From: Hyphomicrobiales bacterium
GTDB lineage: Bacteria > Pseudomonadota > Alphaproteobacteria > Rhizobiales > Beijerinckiaceae
Assembly: GCA_019237205.1 (NCBI GenBank)
Contig: JAFAHO010000303.1
Location: forward strand, 1 to 33,364
Reading direction: 5' to 3'
Length of the DNA stretch: 33,364 bases
Part shown: positions 17,358 through 25,891 of the stretch, piece after piece
Numbering within the stretch: the stretch's first letter is position 1
How the letters are laid out: each line of letters opens with the position of its first letter
The notes under the pieces: model-generated
What the model was told of the DNA's origin: nothing
Databases searched by the model: none
The model's input: the letters and a program-made list of their open reading frames with translations, nothing else
Made by a program: the position numbers and the translations under genes

Positions 17358-18402
17358 CGCTGCGCCTCTTCGCGACATCGCGTCCGCGCCGCCCGCCGCC
17401 TGGCGCCGGATCGACCTCTTCGCCATCGCCGTTCGCTTTCAGAGCGTGATCGGCCTCGTGCTGGTGGCGATCGGAGGCGTCATCTTCTCGCCGCGCCGGC
17501 ACGGAATCATTCTGTTCCTTGCACCCGACAACGTCGCCAACATCGTGCGGGCCGTGTCCGAGACCGGCATCATCGCCGTCGGCATGACCTTCGTCATCAT
17601 CACCGCCGGCATCGATCTCTCGGTCGGCGCGCTCTTAAGCCTCTCGAGCGTGCTGACCGCGACTATCATGACGACCGCGGGCTGGGGACTGATGCCAACC
17701 GTTCTCTTCGTCGTCGCCTGCGGCGCTCTTTTCGGCGCGATCCAGGGCGGCATCTCGACCCGCTTCCGGCTGGAGCCGTTCATCGTCACCCTTGCCGGAC
17801 TGCAGGTCGCGCGCGGGCTCGCGCTCGTCATCTCCAACAACCAGTACATCAACATTTCCTACGGCGAGGGGCCCGGACTCGCGCCGCCGGTCTTCGCCAT
17901 CCTCGGCGACCGGCTCTTCAACAATGTCGTCCCGGTGGCAACGCTGGTGTTCGTCGTCGTCGCGGCCATCGCGACTTTCGTGCTCAACTTCACCCGCTTT
18001 GGCCGCTATGTGTTCGCGGTCGGCGGCAACGAGCGCGCCGCGCGCCTCTCGGGCGTGCCGGTGACGCTGGTCAAAGTCTCGGTCTACGCGATCACGGGGC
18101 TGGTCTCGGCGATCGCCGGCATCGTCCACGCCGGCCAGTTCAATTTCGGCAGCGCCAACGACGGCACCGGCTACGAACTGACGGCGATCGCCGCCGTCGT
18201 AATCGGCGGCACGAGCCTCTTCGGCGGCGCAGGGTCGATGGTCGGCACCGTCGCGGGCGCGGTGATGCTTGGCGCGCTCGCTAACATCCTTCAGCTCAAC
18301 AACATCAACGCGGCGCTGCAACTGCTCGCGACCGGCGCGATCATTGTGCTTGCCGCGGTTCTTCAGTCCCTTGTCCGTCGCCGCGAGGGATTGGGTCGTT
18401 AG
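17350..18402 (+). CDS. Sugar ABC transporter permease (CUT2/RbsC type)
   Basis: 350 aa inner-membrane protein with about eight to ten hydrophobic helices. Family blocks include ETGIIAVGMTFVIITAGIDLSVG, the GGNERAARLSGVP loop that contacts the ATPase, and the AAVVIGGTSLFGGAGSMVGT segment. Such permeases work as dimers with the fused ATPase. The ATG at 17350 has GAGGG upstream and overlaps the ATPase gene by 8 bp; a longer frame into that gene is rejected. The gene is followed by 88 bp containing a weak CCGGC/GCCGG hairpin before the binding-protein gene, a common place for expression balancing. Confidence 0.95.
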
Positions 18403-18490
18403 GAAGGCGCGACGCAACCAGGGACGCGCAGGTCCGGCGATCGAGCCGGCGATGCGGTCGCCACCAGATCGACAACCAAGGGAGAGAGTC

Positions 18491-19480
18491 ATGGTTTTTG
18501 CGACTGTCAGAACACCCTCGGCCTTAGCGCTCGGCGTCGGAGCGTTCGCGCTCCTTGCGGGCGCGGCGAGCGCTGCGCCACTCGTGAAGGAATGTTCCAA
18601 GGACGGAAAGTTCGTCATCGGCTTCTCGCAAGCCAACAACGCCGAGCCTTATCGCCAGCACGTCAACGACGAGCTGACCGCGGCGGCGGCCAAGGTCCCG
18701 CAGTTCACGCTTCAGATCGCCGACGGCGCCGGCAATGTGAACACGCAGACCTCGCAGATGGATAATTTCATCACCCAGAAGGTGGACCTTATCCTCATCT
18801 CGCCGTTCGAGGCGTCCCCGCTGACTCCGGTCGTCGCGCGCGCAGTGAAGGCCGGGATCCCGGTTATCGAGCTCGACCGCAAGACAGTCGGCGATCCCGG
18901 CAAGGACTATACGGCCTTCATCGGCGGCGACAATTTCAAAATCGCCCAGGAAGCCGGCAAATATGTCGCCAATAAGCTCTTGCCGGACGGCGGCGAGGTC
19001 GCGGTGCTCGAAGGCCTCCCGAGCTCAACGCCGGCGGTTGAACGCCTCAACGGCTTCAAGGACGGTGTGAAGGCGAACGACAAGATCCAGGTCGTCGCCG
19101 AACAGGCGGCCGACTGGCTGCCGGACAAGGCGCAGACCGCCTTCGCCGCAATGCTGCAGGCGCATCCGAATATCAAGGCGGTCTACGCCAGCAACGACAT
19201 GATGGCGGCGGGCGCGCGCCTTGCGGCCAAGGGCGCGGGCAAGAAGGACGGCGACATCCAGATTCTCGGCACCGACGGCCTGCCCGGGCCGGCCGGCGGC
19301 ATCCGCGCCGTCGCCGAGGGCGAGTGGGCGGCGACCTTCACCTACCCGACCGGCGGCCCGCAGGCGATCGACATGGCGAAGGCGATCCTGCTCGATTGCG
19401 CCGAGAGCGTACCGACGACCGTCACCGTGCCGACGACCGCGATCACGCCCGACAACGCCAAGTCGATGATGGGCAAGTAG
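18491..19480 (+). CDS. Sugar ABC transporter substrate-binding protein
   Basis: 329 aa periplasmic protein. Signal peptide with hydrophobic core ALALGVGAFALLAGAASA and a cleavage site after ASA. The mature part has the type I sugar-binding fold: VIGFSQANNAEPYRQHVNDE, DLILISPFEASPLTPVV, GIPVIELDRKT, AVYASNDMMAAGA and ILGTDGLPG. It resembles the galactofuranose/YtfQ-like group in the DNAEPYR-type N-terminus and the DRK motif, but the ligand cannot be called. The start follows GGGAGAGAGTC. Last gene of the lacI-ABC operon. Confidence 0.93.
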   Translation: MVFATVRTPSALALGVGAFALLAGAASAAPLVKECSKDGKFVIGFSQANNAEPYRQHVNDELTAAAAKVPQFTLQIADGAGNVNTQTSQMDNFITQKVDLILISPFEASPLTPVVARAVKAGIPVIELDRKTVGDPGKDYTAFIGGDNFKIAQEAGKYVANKLLPDGGEVAVLEGLPSSTPAVERLNGFKDGVKANDKIQVVAEQAADWLPDKAQTAFAAMLQAHPNIKAVYASNDMMAAGARLAAKGAGKKDGDIQILGTDGLPGPAGGIRAVAEGEWAATFTYPTGGPQAIDMAKAILLDCAESVPTTVTVPTTAITPDNAKSMMGK

Positions 19481-19495
19481 GCCTGATCGACGACC

Positions 19496-19521
19496 GGCGC
19501 GGCTCGGCGACGGGCCGCGCC
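19496..19521 (+). terminator. Hairpin after the sugar ABC operon
   Basis: GGCGCGGC (19496-19503) pairs perfectly with GCCGCGCC (19514-19521) around a 10-base loop, 15 bp after the binding-protein stop. There is no T-run, so it may act with Rho or stabilise the 3' end. The convergent DUF2934 gene ends 37 bp further on. Confidence 0.42.
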
Positions 19522-19558
19522 CCTGCGCAACAGCGCCAGCGGCTTGCGAGCGCCGGGC

Positions 19559-19858
19559 TCAATCGTCCCGTTTTCGGTGCGGGATCGGGTTCAGCAGGTC
19601 TTCCAGCCGGTCGTCGATCACGCCCTGCTCGACGATGCGCTCTCCGGGCAGCCCGACCGGTATTCCGTGCTGGAATGCAACCTCCGGCGGCTCCTCGATC
19701 GGAGGCCCGAGCTCGTCCACCGGCGCCTTGTCCGCGCCCGCGCCTTCGATTTCGGCTCGCGCGGCGTGCCAGAATTCGTCGCTCCGCCCCTCTGGGCAGC
19801 CGGCCTGCTCCCAAAGCTCGTACGCCCGCCTGCGGATCACATGTTCGATGTCGTCCAT
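19559..19858 (-). CDS. DUF2934 domain protein
   Basis: 99 aa. The first 40 residues are the DUF2934 helix pair: IRRRAYELWEQAGCPEGRSDEFWHAARAEI matches its pattern of R-AY-LWE--G-PEGR---W--A--EI in pieces. The rest is acidic and Pro-rich and probably disordered. The start follows GGGAGGCGATCGGT, a good ribosome binding site. DUF2934 proteins are common in rhizobia and relatives; their function is unknown. It is convergent with the sugar ABC operon and divergent from the DUF4239 gene. Confidence 0.83.
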   Translation of the reverse strand: MDDIEHVIRRRAYELWEQAGCPEGRSDEFWHAARAEIEGAGADKAPVDELGPPIEEPPEVAFQHGIPVGLPGERIVEQGVIDDRLEDLLNPIPHRKRDD

Positions 19859-20158
19859 ACCGATCGCCTCCCAAACGCGCGGCAGGCGACCGCCAAATCT
19901 GCACGCAGCCTGACGCTATGCGGGTTTTAGACCTTTATCACGGAACCGATGCGTTGCGGCGCCGAAGACCCGGCTTCTGCGCGAAGACGCCACCGACGCC
20001 AGCCCGATTACGGGCGGGCGCTTGCAGGCTTGGTTTGCGCGCCACCATGCGCCATTGTTCGGGGCGGCGATTCGCCACGCAGCGCATCGGCGCCAAAGGG
20101 TTGGCGGCTATCCGGAAGCAGCGCTTCAACTTGGGGCGCCCGATGACGAGGAGCGTCA
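19859..20158. other. Divergent intergenic region, no gene seen
   Basis: 300 bp between the divergent DUF2934 and DUF4239 genes. It must hold both promoters. Open frames crossing it have no recognisable content, and I see no clear palindrome or RNA gene. Confidence 0.35.
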
Positions 20159-20926
20159 ATGACGACGGTTTGGATTGGCGTTGGGGTCGCCGTGCTGGCC
20201 TTCGTCTTTGGCGTCGCTGGCCTGTTTCTGCAGAGGCTGCTGCCCGAGACGCATTCGGTCGAACGTGCGCGCGACATGATCGGCGCGATCGTCGGACTCG
20301 TGTCGCTGTTGCTCGCTCTCGTGCTCGGAACCTTGACCGGTTCCGCATACGCGTTTTACTCGACACAGAAATCGGAAATGGAGGCGTTTGCCGCGAAAGC
20401 GGTGCAGCTCGATCTGGCGCTGGCCGAATTCGGGCCCGAGACGGAGCCCGCACGAGCGAGGATGAAAGAGACGCTCCAGGGCATACGCGTTATGGTATGG
20501 GGCGACAGCTCGGGCGAAAACGCCGCGCCAGACCTTTCGGTAGTAGCGCCGGTCCAGCATTTGCGGGAAATGGACGAATATGTCGCTTCACTCGATCCGA
20601 AGACGCCGGCCCAGCGACAGTTCGTCGCCGCAGCGGCCGGCGACGCGAGTGCGATCGAACAGACCCGCCTGCTTATCTCAATGCAATTGGCCAGTGCGAT
20701 CTCCTGGCCTCTGGTCGTCATTGTCGTGTCGTGGGCGCTGATCCTATTCTGCGGATTCGGCCTGCTCTCCCGCATCAACGGCACCAGCCTCGCGGCACTG
20801 GGCTTCGGCGCTTTCGCGGTTGGCAGCGCGTTGTTCCTGATCCTCGAACTCAGCCATCCCTTCAACGGAATTTTTCGCATGCCTTCCGGCGCCTTCGACC
20901 AGATGCTGGCGGCCTTGAACAAATAG
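20159..20926 (+). CDS. DUF4239 (bestrophin-like) membrane protein
   Basis: 255 aa. Four hydrophobic segments: about 5-27, 43-65, 180-205 and 210-230. Between the second and third is a soluble helical domain with a STQKSEMEAFAAKAVQLD start, where the DUF4239 family has its conserved polar helix. The layout (two helices, soluble part, two helices) is the bestrophin-like DUF4239 arrangement. The start follows GAGGAGCGTCA. No partner gene: the next gene is convergent, 20 bp away. Ion-channel activity is suggested only by the family name. Confidence 0.75.
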   Translation: MTTVWIGVGVAVLAFVFGVAGLFLQRLLPETHSVERARDMIGAIVGLVSLLLALVLGTLTGSAYAFYSTQKSEMEAFAAKAVQLDLALAEFGPETEPARARMKETLQGIRVMVWGDSSGENAAPDLSVVAPVQHLREMDEYVASLDPKTPAQRQFVAAAAGDASAIEQTRLLISMQLASAISWPLVVIVVSWALILFCGFGLLSRINGTSLAALGFGAFAVGSALFLILELSHPFNGIFRMPSGAFDQMLAALNK

Positions 20927-20946
20927 GCGCTCCCGAAGGCCCGCCC

Positions 20947-22038
20947 TCACGCTGCATAACCCTCGATCTCGACCGGCTGGCGGCGCGCTCCCCATGACCC
21001 GGGCCTCTCGGCGAAGACGCCGGCCAGCTTCGTCCCGCAGCCCTTGCATGAGCCGTCGGCTTCAAGTTCGTAGGTCGTGATCCTGTAGCCGTCTCGGCCG
21101 ATGCACCGCAGGCCGCAGGTTGGGCAGAGGGTCGCCTGACGCGCCGGATCCTGGATATTGCCGACGTAGACGTGATGGAGGCCGTTGCGCAGCCCGATGC
21201 AGCGCGCCTTCTGCAGCGTCGCGGATGGCGTCGGAGCGGTGTCGAGCATGCGATAGTCGGGATGGAATGCGGTGAAGTGCAGCGGAACCTCTCGCCCGAG
21301 TTCGCGCCCGACCCACGACGTCAGCGCCTCGATCTCCTCCTCGCTGTCGTTCTCGCCGGGAATCAACAGCGTCGTGATCTCCGTCCACACGCTGGTTTCG
21401 TGGATAAGATATTTGAGCGTGTCGAGCACCGGCTTAAGCGAGCCGGCGCAGCGCTTCTCATAGAAGCGCTCGGTGAAGGCCTTGAGATCGACGTTCGCCG
21501 CGTCCATGCCGGCAAAGAGGCGCTTGCGCGGCTCCTCGCAGATGAAGCCCGCGGTGACGGCGACGTTCTTGACGCCCCGCGCGCGGCAGGCGTCGGCCGT
21601 GTCGAGGGCGTATTCCATGAAGATGACGGGGTCGTTGTAGGTATAGGCGACGCTGGCGCAGCCAAGCCGCTGCGCGGCGCGGGCGATCGTCTCCGGCATC
21701 GCGTATGCGCTCAGCGCCGCGACTTCACGGCTCTTGGAAATGTCATGGTTCTGGCAGAAAGAGCAGGCGAGGTTGCAGCCCGCCGTGCCGAAGGAAAGGA
21801 CCGAGGAGCCGGGCAGGAAGTGGTTCAGCGGCTTCTTCTCGATCGGATCGACGCAGAAGCCGGTCGACCGGCCGTAGCCAGTCAACTCCATCCCCTCGCC
21901 GTCCTCCCGCGCGCGCCTGACGAAACAGAGACCCCGGTAGCCCGGACGCATATGGCAGAAACGCGGACAGAGTCGGCATTCGATCCGTCCGTCCGCGAGC
22001 TTCATCCAGTAACCGACGTCGATGCTGTCGCCTCTCAT
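20947..22038 (-). CDS. amrS: AmmeMemoRadiSam system radical SAM enzyme
   Basis: 363 aa. The radical SAM cluster motif CNLACSFC gives C88, C92 and C95. It is preceded by a Cys-rich N-terminus (C21, C24, C28, C38) and followed by a C-terminal Cys tail (CPTCGLRC and CKGCG) that could bind zinc or another iron-sulfur cluster; both are usual for this family, related to pyruvate-formate-lyase activases. AYTYNDPVIFMEY and LLIPGENDSEEEI are further family blocks. The substrate is unknown. ATG 22038 with GGGGAA upstream is chosen; 22113 adds 25 residues before the family start. It is divergent from the fused Memo/AMMECR1 gene 155 bp away, which confirms the system. Confidence 0.92.
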   Translation of the reverse strand: MRGDSIDVGYWMKLADGRIECRLCPRFCHMRPGYRGLCFVRRAREDGEGMELTGYGRSTGFCVDPIEKKPLNHFLPGSSVLSFGTAGCNLACSFCQNHDISKSREVAALSAYAMPETIARAAQRLGCASVAYTYNDPVIFMEYALDTADACRARGVKNVAVTAGFICEEPRKRLFAGMDAANVDLKAFTERFYEKRCAGSLKPVLDTLKYLIHETSVWTEITTLLIPGENDSEEEIEALTSWVGRELGREVPLHFTAFHPDYRMLDTAPTPSATLQKARCIGLRNGLHHVYVGNIQDPARQATLCPTCGLRCIGRDGYRITTYELEADGSCKGCGTKLAGVFAERPGSWGARRQPVEIEGYAA

Positions 22039-22112
22039 CGTTCCCCGGCCGCTTTCGCGAGGCCGCTCCTTGGCGTTATTACCTGATGTCGGGATGGCGA
22101 CCGGCGATTGCA

Positions 22113-22138
22113 ATGCGACGATTGGGCGATGCGACGAT
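22113..22138. repeat. Direct repeat in the divergent AmmeMemoRadiSam promoter region
   Basis: ATGCGACGAT occurs at 22113-22122 and again at 22129-22138, 16 bp apart, between the divergent radical SAM gene and the Memo/AMMECR1 fusion gene. It could be a binding site for a shared regulator or chance in GC-rich DNA. Confidence 0.35.
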
Positions 22139-22193
22139 CTGGCGCGGGGGCTTTCGCACGCCTACATTGGCGGCAGAGCGACAGGGGGCCGAC

Positions 22194-23642
22194 ATGTCGA
22201 GCTACGCCCATCAGAATGGGGTCCATCCCGCGCAGGTTGCCGGCTTCTTCTACCCGGCCGATGTTAACGCCCTTCGTACGCTCATCGCGACGATGCGGGA
22301 CCACGCCCGGCCCGACGGCGGCGTCGCCCCCAAGGCGGTCGTCGCCCCGCATGCAGGTATCGTTTATTCCGGGGCGGTTGCCGCGACCGCCTTCGGCCCT
22401 TGGGCGAGGCGGTCCGATCCGCCGCGCCGGATCGTGATCGCGGGCCCTGCGCACCGGGTCGCTTTTCGCGGGCTTGCGATCCACCCCGCGATGGCCTGGA
22501 TGACGCCGCTCGGCGAAGCGAAGGTCGCACGCGACCTTCATATCCGCCTCGCGGAAGCCCGGGCCGCTGCCGTTGACGCGCGGCCATTCGCCGGCGAGCA
22601 CTCCCTCGAAATGCATCTCGTGATGCTGCAGGCGATGCTTCCGGCGCCGTTCGAGATCCTGCCGATTCTCGTCGGCGACGCCGAGCCGCGACGGGTGGCC
22701 GAAGCTCTTCGCCTCGTCTGGGGCGGGCCGGAGACGGCAATCGCCATCTCGTCCGACCTGTCGCACTTCCTCGACCGCGCGAGCGCAGAAGCGATCGACT
22801 CTGAGACCGGGCGTCTGATCGAGACGCTCGAGGCCGCGTCGCTTCACGGGAGGCGGGCCTGCGGCTTCCTGCCGATCATGGGGGCGCTCGACATCGCCGC
22901 CGAACGGGACATGCGTGCGAGCGGCCTGCATCTGGCGACCTCGGCCGACGTCGGCGCGGACGCGTCGCGGGTCGTGGGCTACGGCGCTTTCGCCATCGAA
23001 TATGCTGCCTCGGCAAGGCTCGCCGAGGCGGACCGCGACCTTCTCCTTTCGACCGCCATGGCGGGGCTCGCAACCGCGGCCAGGCGCGGCGGAGAAACGC
23101 CGTCGCTCGCGGTCGATGGGCGCCTGTCCCCGGCGCTGACTTCAATGCGCGCGAGCTTCGTAACGCTGACCCAGAGCGGAAAGCTCAGGGGCTGCATTGG
23201 TTCGGCCGCGCCTCGCCGGTCCCTCATCGACGATGTGATGACGAACGCCGTTCAGTCGGGCTTCTCCGACCCGCGTTTCCAGCCCCTTACCGAAGCCGAT
23301 CTCGATAGTCTCAGCCTCGACGTGTCGATCCTCTCCCATCCACGGTCGGTTCCGGCGAGGAGCGAGGCGCAACTGGCGGCGGCGCTCGAGCCCGACCGCG
23401 ACGGCCTCATTCTCGGCGTCGGGCGCAGGCGGGCGTTGTTCCTGCCGAGCGTCTGGCGTCAGCTCCCCGACGGCCGCGAGTTCGTGCAGCAGCTCATGCA
23501 AAAGGCCAGCCTTGACGGCTGGCCGGCCGGGATCGAGGCGACTTGCTTCCGCGTTGAAACATTCGGCGCGCCTTGGCGCCGAATCGAGCCCGGAGACATC
23601 GCGCCGGCGCGGATCGACGAGCCGCCACGCGCGCTGCATTGA
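22194..23642 (+). CDS. Fused AmmeMemoRadiSam proteins B (Memo-like) and A (AMMECR1-like)
   Basis: 482 aa joining two proteins that are often separate. Residues 1-270 are a Memo/AmrB domain related to extradiol dioxygenases, with the expected pocket residues H53 (APHAGIVYSG), H87 (AGPAHRV), H191 (SSDLSHF) and C223 (RACGFLPI), plus EHSLEMHL. Residues 285-475 are an AMMECR1/AmrA domain with its signature LRGCIGS (331-337), followed by SGFSDPRFQPL and the LPSVWRQLPDG block. The start at ATG 22194 follows AGGGGGCCGAC. It faces the radical SAM gene across 155 bp. The fusion implies that the two domains act on the same target. Human MEMO1 and AMMECR1 are the homologues; bacterial function is unsettled. 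Confidence 0.92.
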   Translation: MSSYAHQNGVHPAQVAGFFYPADVNALRTLIATMRDHARPDGGVAPKAVVAPHAGIVYSGAVAATAFGPWARRSDPPRRIVIAGPAHRVAFRGLAIHPAMAWMTPLGEAKVARDLHIRLAEARAAAVDARPFAGEHSLEMHLVMLQAMLPAPFEILPILVGDAEPRRVAEALRLVWGGPETAIAISSDLSHFLDRASAEAIDSETGRLIETLEAASLHGRRACGFLPIMGALDIAAERDMRASGLHLATSADVGADASRVVGYGAFAIEYAASARLAEADRDLLLSTAMAGLATAARRGGETPSLAVDGRLSPALTSMRASFVTLTQSGKLRGCIGSAAPRRSLIDDVMTNAVQSGFSDPRFQPLTEADLDSLSLDVSILSHPRSVPARSEAQLAAALEPDRDGLILGVGRRRALFLPSVWRQLPDGREFVQQLMQKASLDGWPAGIEATCFRVETFGAPWRRIEPGDIAPARIDEPPRALH

Positions 23643-23857
23643 GGGGCGGGCGGAACAAGTCGCGAGCATTCTGCGTTGAGAGATCAAGCGCCGTACCTGG
23701 ACCCTCGATGTCGGGCGTTCACAAACTTGTGGGCAGGAGGATTCGGAGCCCTTGCATTCTCAATAAAGCCCAAATAGCCTCTTACCTTATCAAAGAAATC
23801 CAGAGGACGTTTCCCCGAGGGGACGCTGGGCGGGCGCTCAACCAAAAGGAGAGTGTC

Positions 23858-24235
23858 ATGTGCGACTATTCCTTGGAAATGTACGGGTCCCGGCCCGCGC
23901 GTGAGGGCGAGCTCTACGTAACAACTCGCTTTCCGAGCGGTTCGATCGGGTTCGCCGCGCCGGGCGATCCCAGGATCCCGGTTTGCGTGCAATGCGACAC
24001 CAAGGTCGTTCTGACGGACATCCCGGTGGCGATGCAGGCAACTTGGGCGATCGGGGCGGAAGTCCAGACGACCTTCGCCCAGCGCGACACCGGCCTCTAT
24101 CGGGACGGCCTGCGTCTGGCTGACGGACGGTTCGTGTCCCTGCAGGATCTGCCGGTTGGCGTCGGCGCCTATATCCCGACCCTCCTGGAGCGCGAGGGCG
24201 CGAAGCGCATCAGGATCCCCGAAGCCGTCGACTGA
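23858..24235 (+). CDS. Conserved hypothetical protein, 'MCDYS' family
   Basis: 125 aa, no signal or membrane segment. It begins MCDYSLEMYGSRPAREGE, the start shared by a group of small alphaproteobacterial proteins without known function, then a compact beta-rich body with two Cys (CVQC, about 47-50) and ends EGAKRIRIPEAVD. The start is fixed by AAAAGGAGAGTGTC before the ATG. It stands alone: 215 bp after the Memo/AMMECR1 gene and followed by a strong hairpin. I cannot assign a function. Confidence 0.72.
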   Translation: MCDYSLEMYGSRPAREGELYVTTRFPSGSIGFAAPGDPRIPVCVQCDTKVVLTDIPVAMQATWAIGAEVQTTFAQRDTGLYRDGLRLADGRFVSLQDLPVGVGAYIPTLLEREGAKRIRIPEAVD

Positions 24236-24260
24236 CGACGGCCGATCTATAGACGATCCG

Positions 24261-24295
24261 GCCTCGCGCCCCGCCAACGCGGCGGGACGCGAGGC
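24261..24295 (+). terminator. Strong hairpin after the MCDYS gene
   Basis: GCCTCGCGCCCCGCC (24261-24275) pairs with GGCGGGACGCGAGGC (24281-24295), 15 positions with one C-A mismatch and a 5-base loop, starting 26 bp after the stop. It lacks a T-run, so it is either a Rho-assisted end or an mRNA-stabilising element. Confidence 0.5.
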
Positions 24296-24411
24296 GATCA
24301 TGTGTTTCGGCGCAAGCCGGGGTAGCCCCGCCCCGGGCAAACGTTGGTACGTTGAAAGGTTTCCCGGCCCGCCACGCCCGACAGGCGTCGCGACGCCTGC
24401 GCGAAGCGACT

Positions 24412-24600
24412 GTGGCCTCCAACCCAAAAAGCGTTCTTGTCCTGGCCGGCGGCGGTAGTCGGGGCGCTGTGCAGGCTGGCATGCAGGCCGCGCCCTGCGC
24501 CGCAGGGCAGCCTCGGATTTCGTCGTCGGGGCCTCGGCCCGGCGCAAGGCGCGGTCAGGCGGGCGCCGACCCGCGCCGACTTCATCCTGTTCACCATCGG
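24412..24600 (+). pseudogene. Remnant of a patatin-like phospholipase gene
   Basis: From a GTG at 24412 the frame encodes SVLVLAGGGSRGAVQAGM, the N-terminal oxyanion-hole motif of bacterial patatin-like phospholipases (GGGxRG). About 11 codons later, but in a different frame (24516-24539), comes DFVVGASA, the start of the GxSxG nucleophile elbow that normally follows at exactly that spacing. A single-base indel explains the shift. After that only scraps remain, and the approximately 200 further codons of a patatin are absent before the convergent lipoprotein gene. The 3' boundary is approximate. Confidence 0.6.
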
Positions 24601-24710
24601 CAATCGCTGGGGCGCGGCTATCTCTTCAACTGTGGGCGTAGCGATCGCGCCTCGAGGAGGCGGCGCAAGAAAATGAAGATTAGGATTTACCGTAGTTGAG
24701 AAGCGCTTAT

Positions 24711-25709
24711 CTACCGCATGCGGGAGAAGATGTCGCGCAACGGCGCGCCGCCCCAGGCGGAGGTGACGAAGTCATTGTGATCGACCATTCCGGCGTCGAC
24801 GAAGGCGATCTCGCCGGGCGACAACGTCGCCGGCAGGCCGTCAGCGGTCTTGAGGCCGGCCTGCTGGAGTTCGGCCTCGATCGCCATGTTGCCTTCGCGC
24901 GACGAGGTCGAATAGGCGCTGACGAAGAAGGCATTGCGGCCCGGCCCGTCCACCCAGCTCACGAACTTGTCGCGTTCGCCATAGAGCGCGTCGAGCAGCA
25001 CGACCCCGCGAACCCGGCCGGTCTCGCCCCCGACGGTCAGCGAATAGACCGCCGGCAGATAACCGCCGCTGTAAGCCACGATCACGACCGGCATCCGCCG
25101 GAAGGCTCCGCGTGCGCTAGGGTAGAAGTCGCCGAGCTTGCCCTCGGCCTCGTTGAGGAAGGCGGCGAAGCCGCCTGGCGACCAGAACTTGCCGGCGCTC
25201 GAATCGGGCGCATCGACTGCGAGCTGAGGCGCGATCAACACGCCGTTCAGCCCCGAATCGGCGAGCTGGCGCACGATCTGCTGGCGCGCGATCACGTCTC
25301 GGGTCAGAGTTGCCTGGTTGCCGTGGAAGAAGACGATGATCACGCCGGGCTGGCCGGGGTCGAAGGACTGCGGCGCTGCGAGCAGCACGGTGCGGTCGTT
25401 ATAGGTCTGATCCTCCCACAGAAGTCCGCCGCGTGGGCTCGAATGCCCGAGGCGGCCGTTATCGTCGACGTCGAGGAAGGGCCGGGTCTTCCCCGTCTCT
25501 TGATAATTCGGAATGAGGCCGTGATAGGGGAAAGCGGAGTTCTGGAATGAGGCCAGCGCGACATTCGCGCCGTCGATCGAGGTGATCCCCCCCTGCGGTT
25601 TGGGGCCCGGCCCGGAGGTCGGAGGCGGAGCGGCGCAGCTCGCGAGCATCAGCGCCGCGCCAAATCCCAGACCCGCCGATCGCGTTCGTACAAGAGAAGG
25701 ACCCCGCAT
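24711..25709 (-). CDS. Lipoprotein of the alpha/beta-hydrolase fold
   Basis: 332 aa. The ATG at 25709 follows AAGGAT and gives a lipoprotein signal: RTRSAGLGFGAALMLASC, with lipobox LASC and then a Pro-rich linker APPPTSGPGPKP. An ATG at 25757 adds 16 charged residues and is rejected. The hydrolase core shows VIIVFFHGNQATLTRD (strand with HG), VVIVAYSGGYLPAVY, where the nucleophile elbow has the form AYSGG, VVLLDALYGE (Asp strand) and GMVDHNDFV (catalytic His). Probably periplasmic-facing esterase or lipase; substrate unknown. It is divergent from mepA with about 180 bp between. Confidence 0.75.
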   Translation of the reverse strand: MRGPSLVRTRSAGLGFGAALMLASCAAPPPTSGPGPKPQGGITSIDGANVALASFQNSAFPYHGLIPNYQETGKTRPFLDVDDNGRLGHSSPRGGLLWEDQTYNDRTVLLAAPQSFDPGQPGVIIVFFHGNQATLTRDVIARQQIVRQLADSGLNGVLIAPQLAVDAPDSSAGKFWSPGGFAAFLNEAEGKLGDFYPSARGAFRRMPVVIVAYSGGYLPAVYSLTVGGETGRVRGVVLLDALYGERDKFVSWVDGPGRNAFFVSAYSTSSREGNMAIEAELQQAGLKTADGLPATLSPGEIAFVDAGMVDHNDFVTSAWGGAPLRDIFSRMR

Positions 25710-25891
25710 CGCACGATCCTTAACAATCCGTTGGCGGCCTCGAAAGACCTTTTGCAAAGCGGCCTTACGAATTGATGAAGACCAGCGCCGGTCACGAAAT
25801 CGACGCGAGCGCAGGGCAGGCGCTCATGGTTAACGAGCTGTTGACCCGCTTCGGCTCTAGACTGGCGCTTCGACGCCCCGACGGAGAGGTC

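Noticed and set aside
19324..20997. 557-codon open frame on the plus strand
   Set aside because: Runs out of frame through the binding-protein, DUF2934 and DUF4239 genes; no coherent protein content.
24352..24699. Intact small protein of 115 residues
   Set aside because: Only residues 20-45 are meaningful and match the start of a patatin; the next motif is in another frame, so it is treated as a pseudogene.
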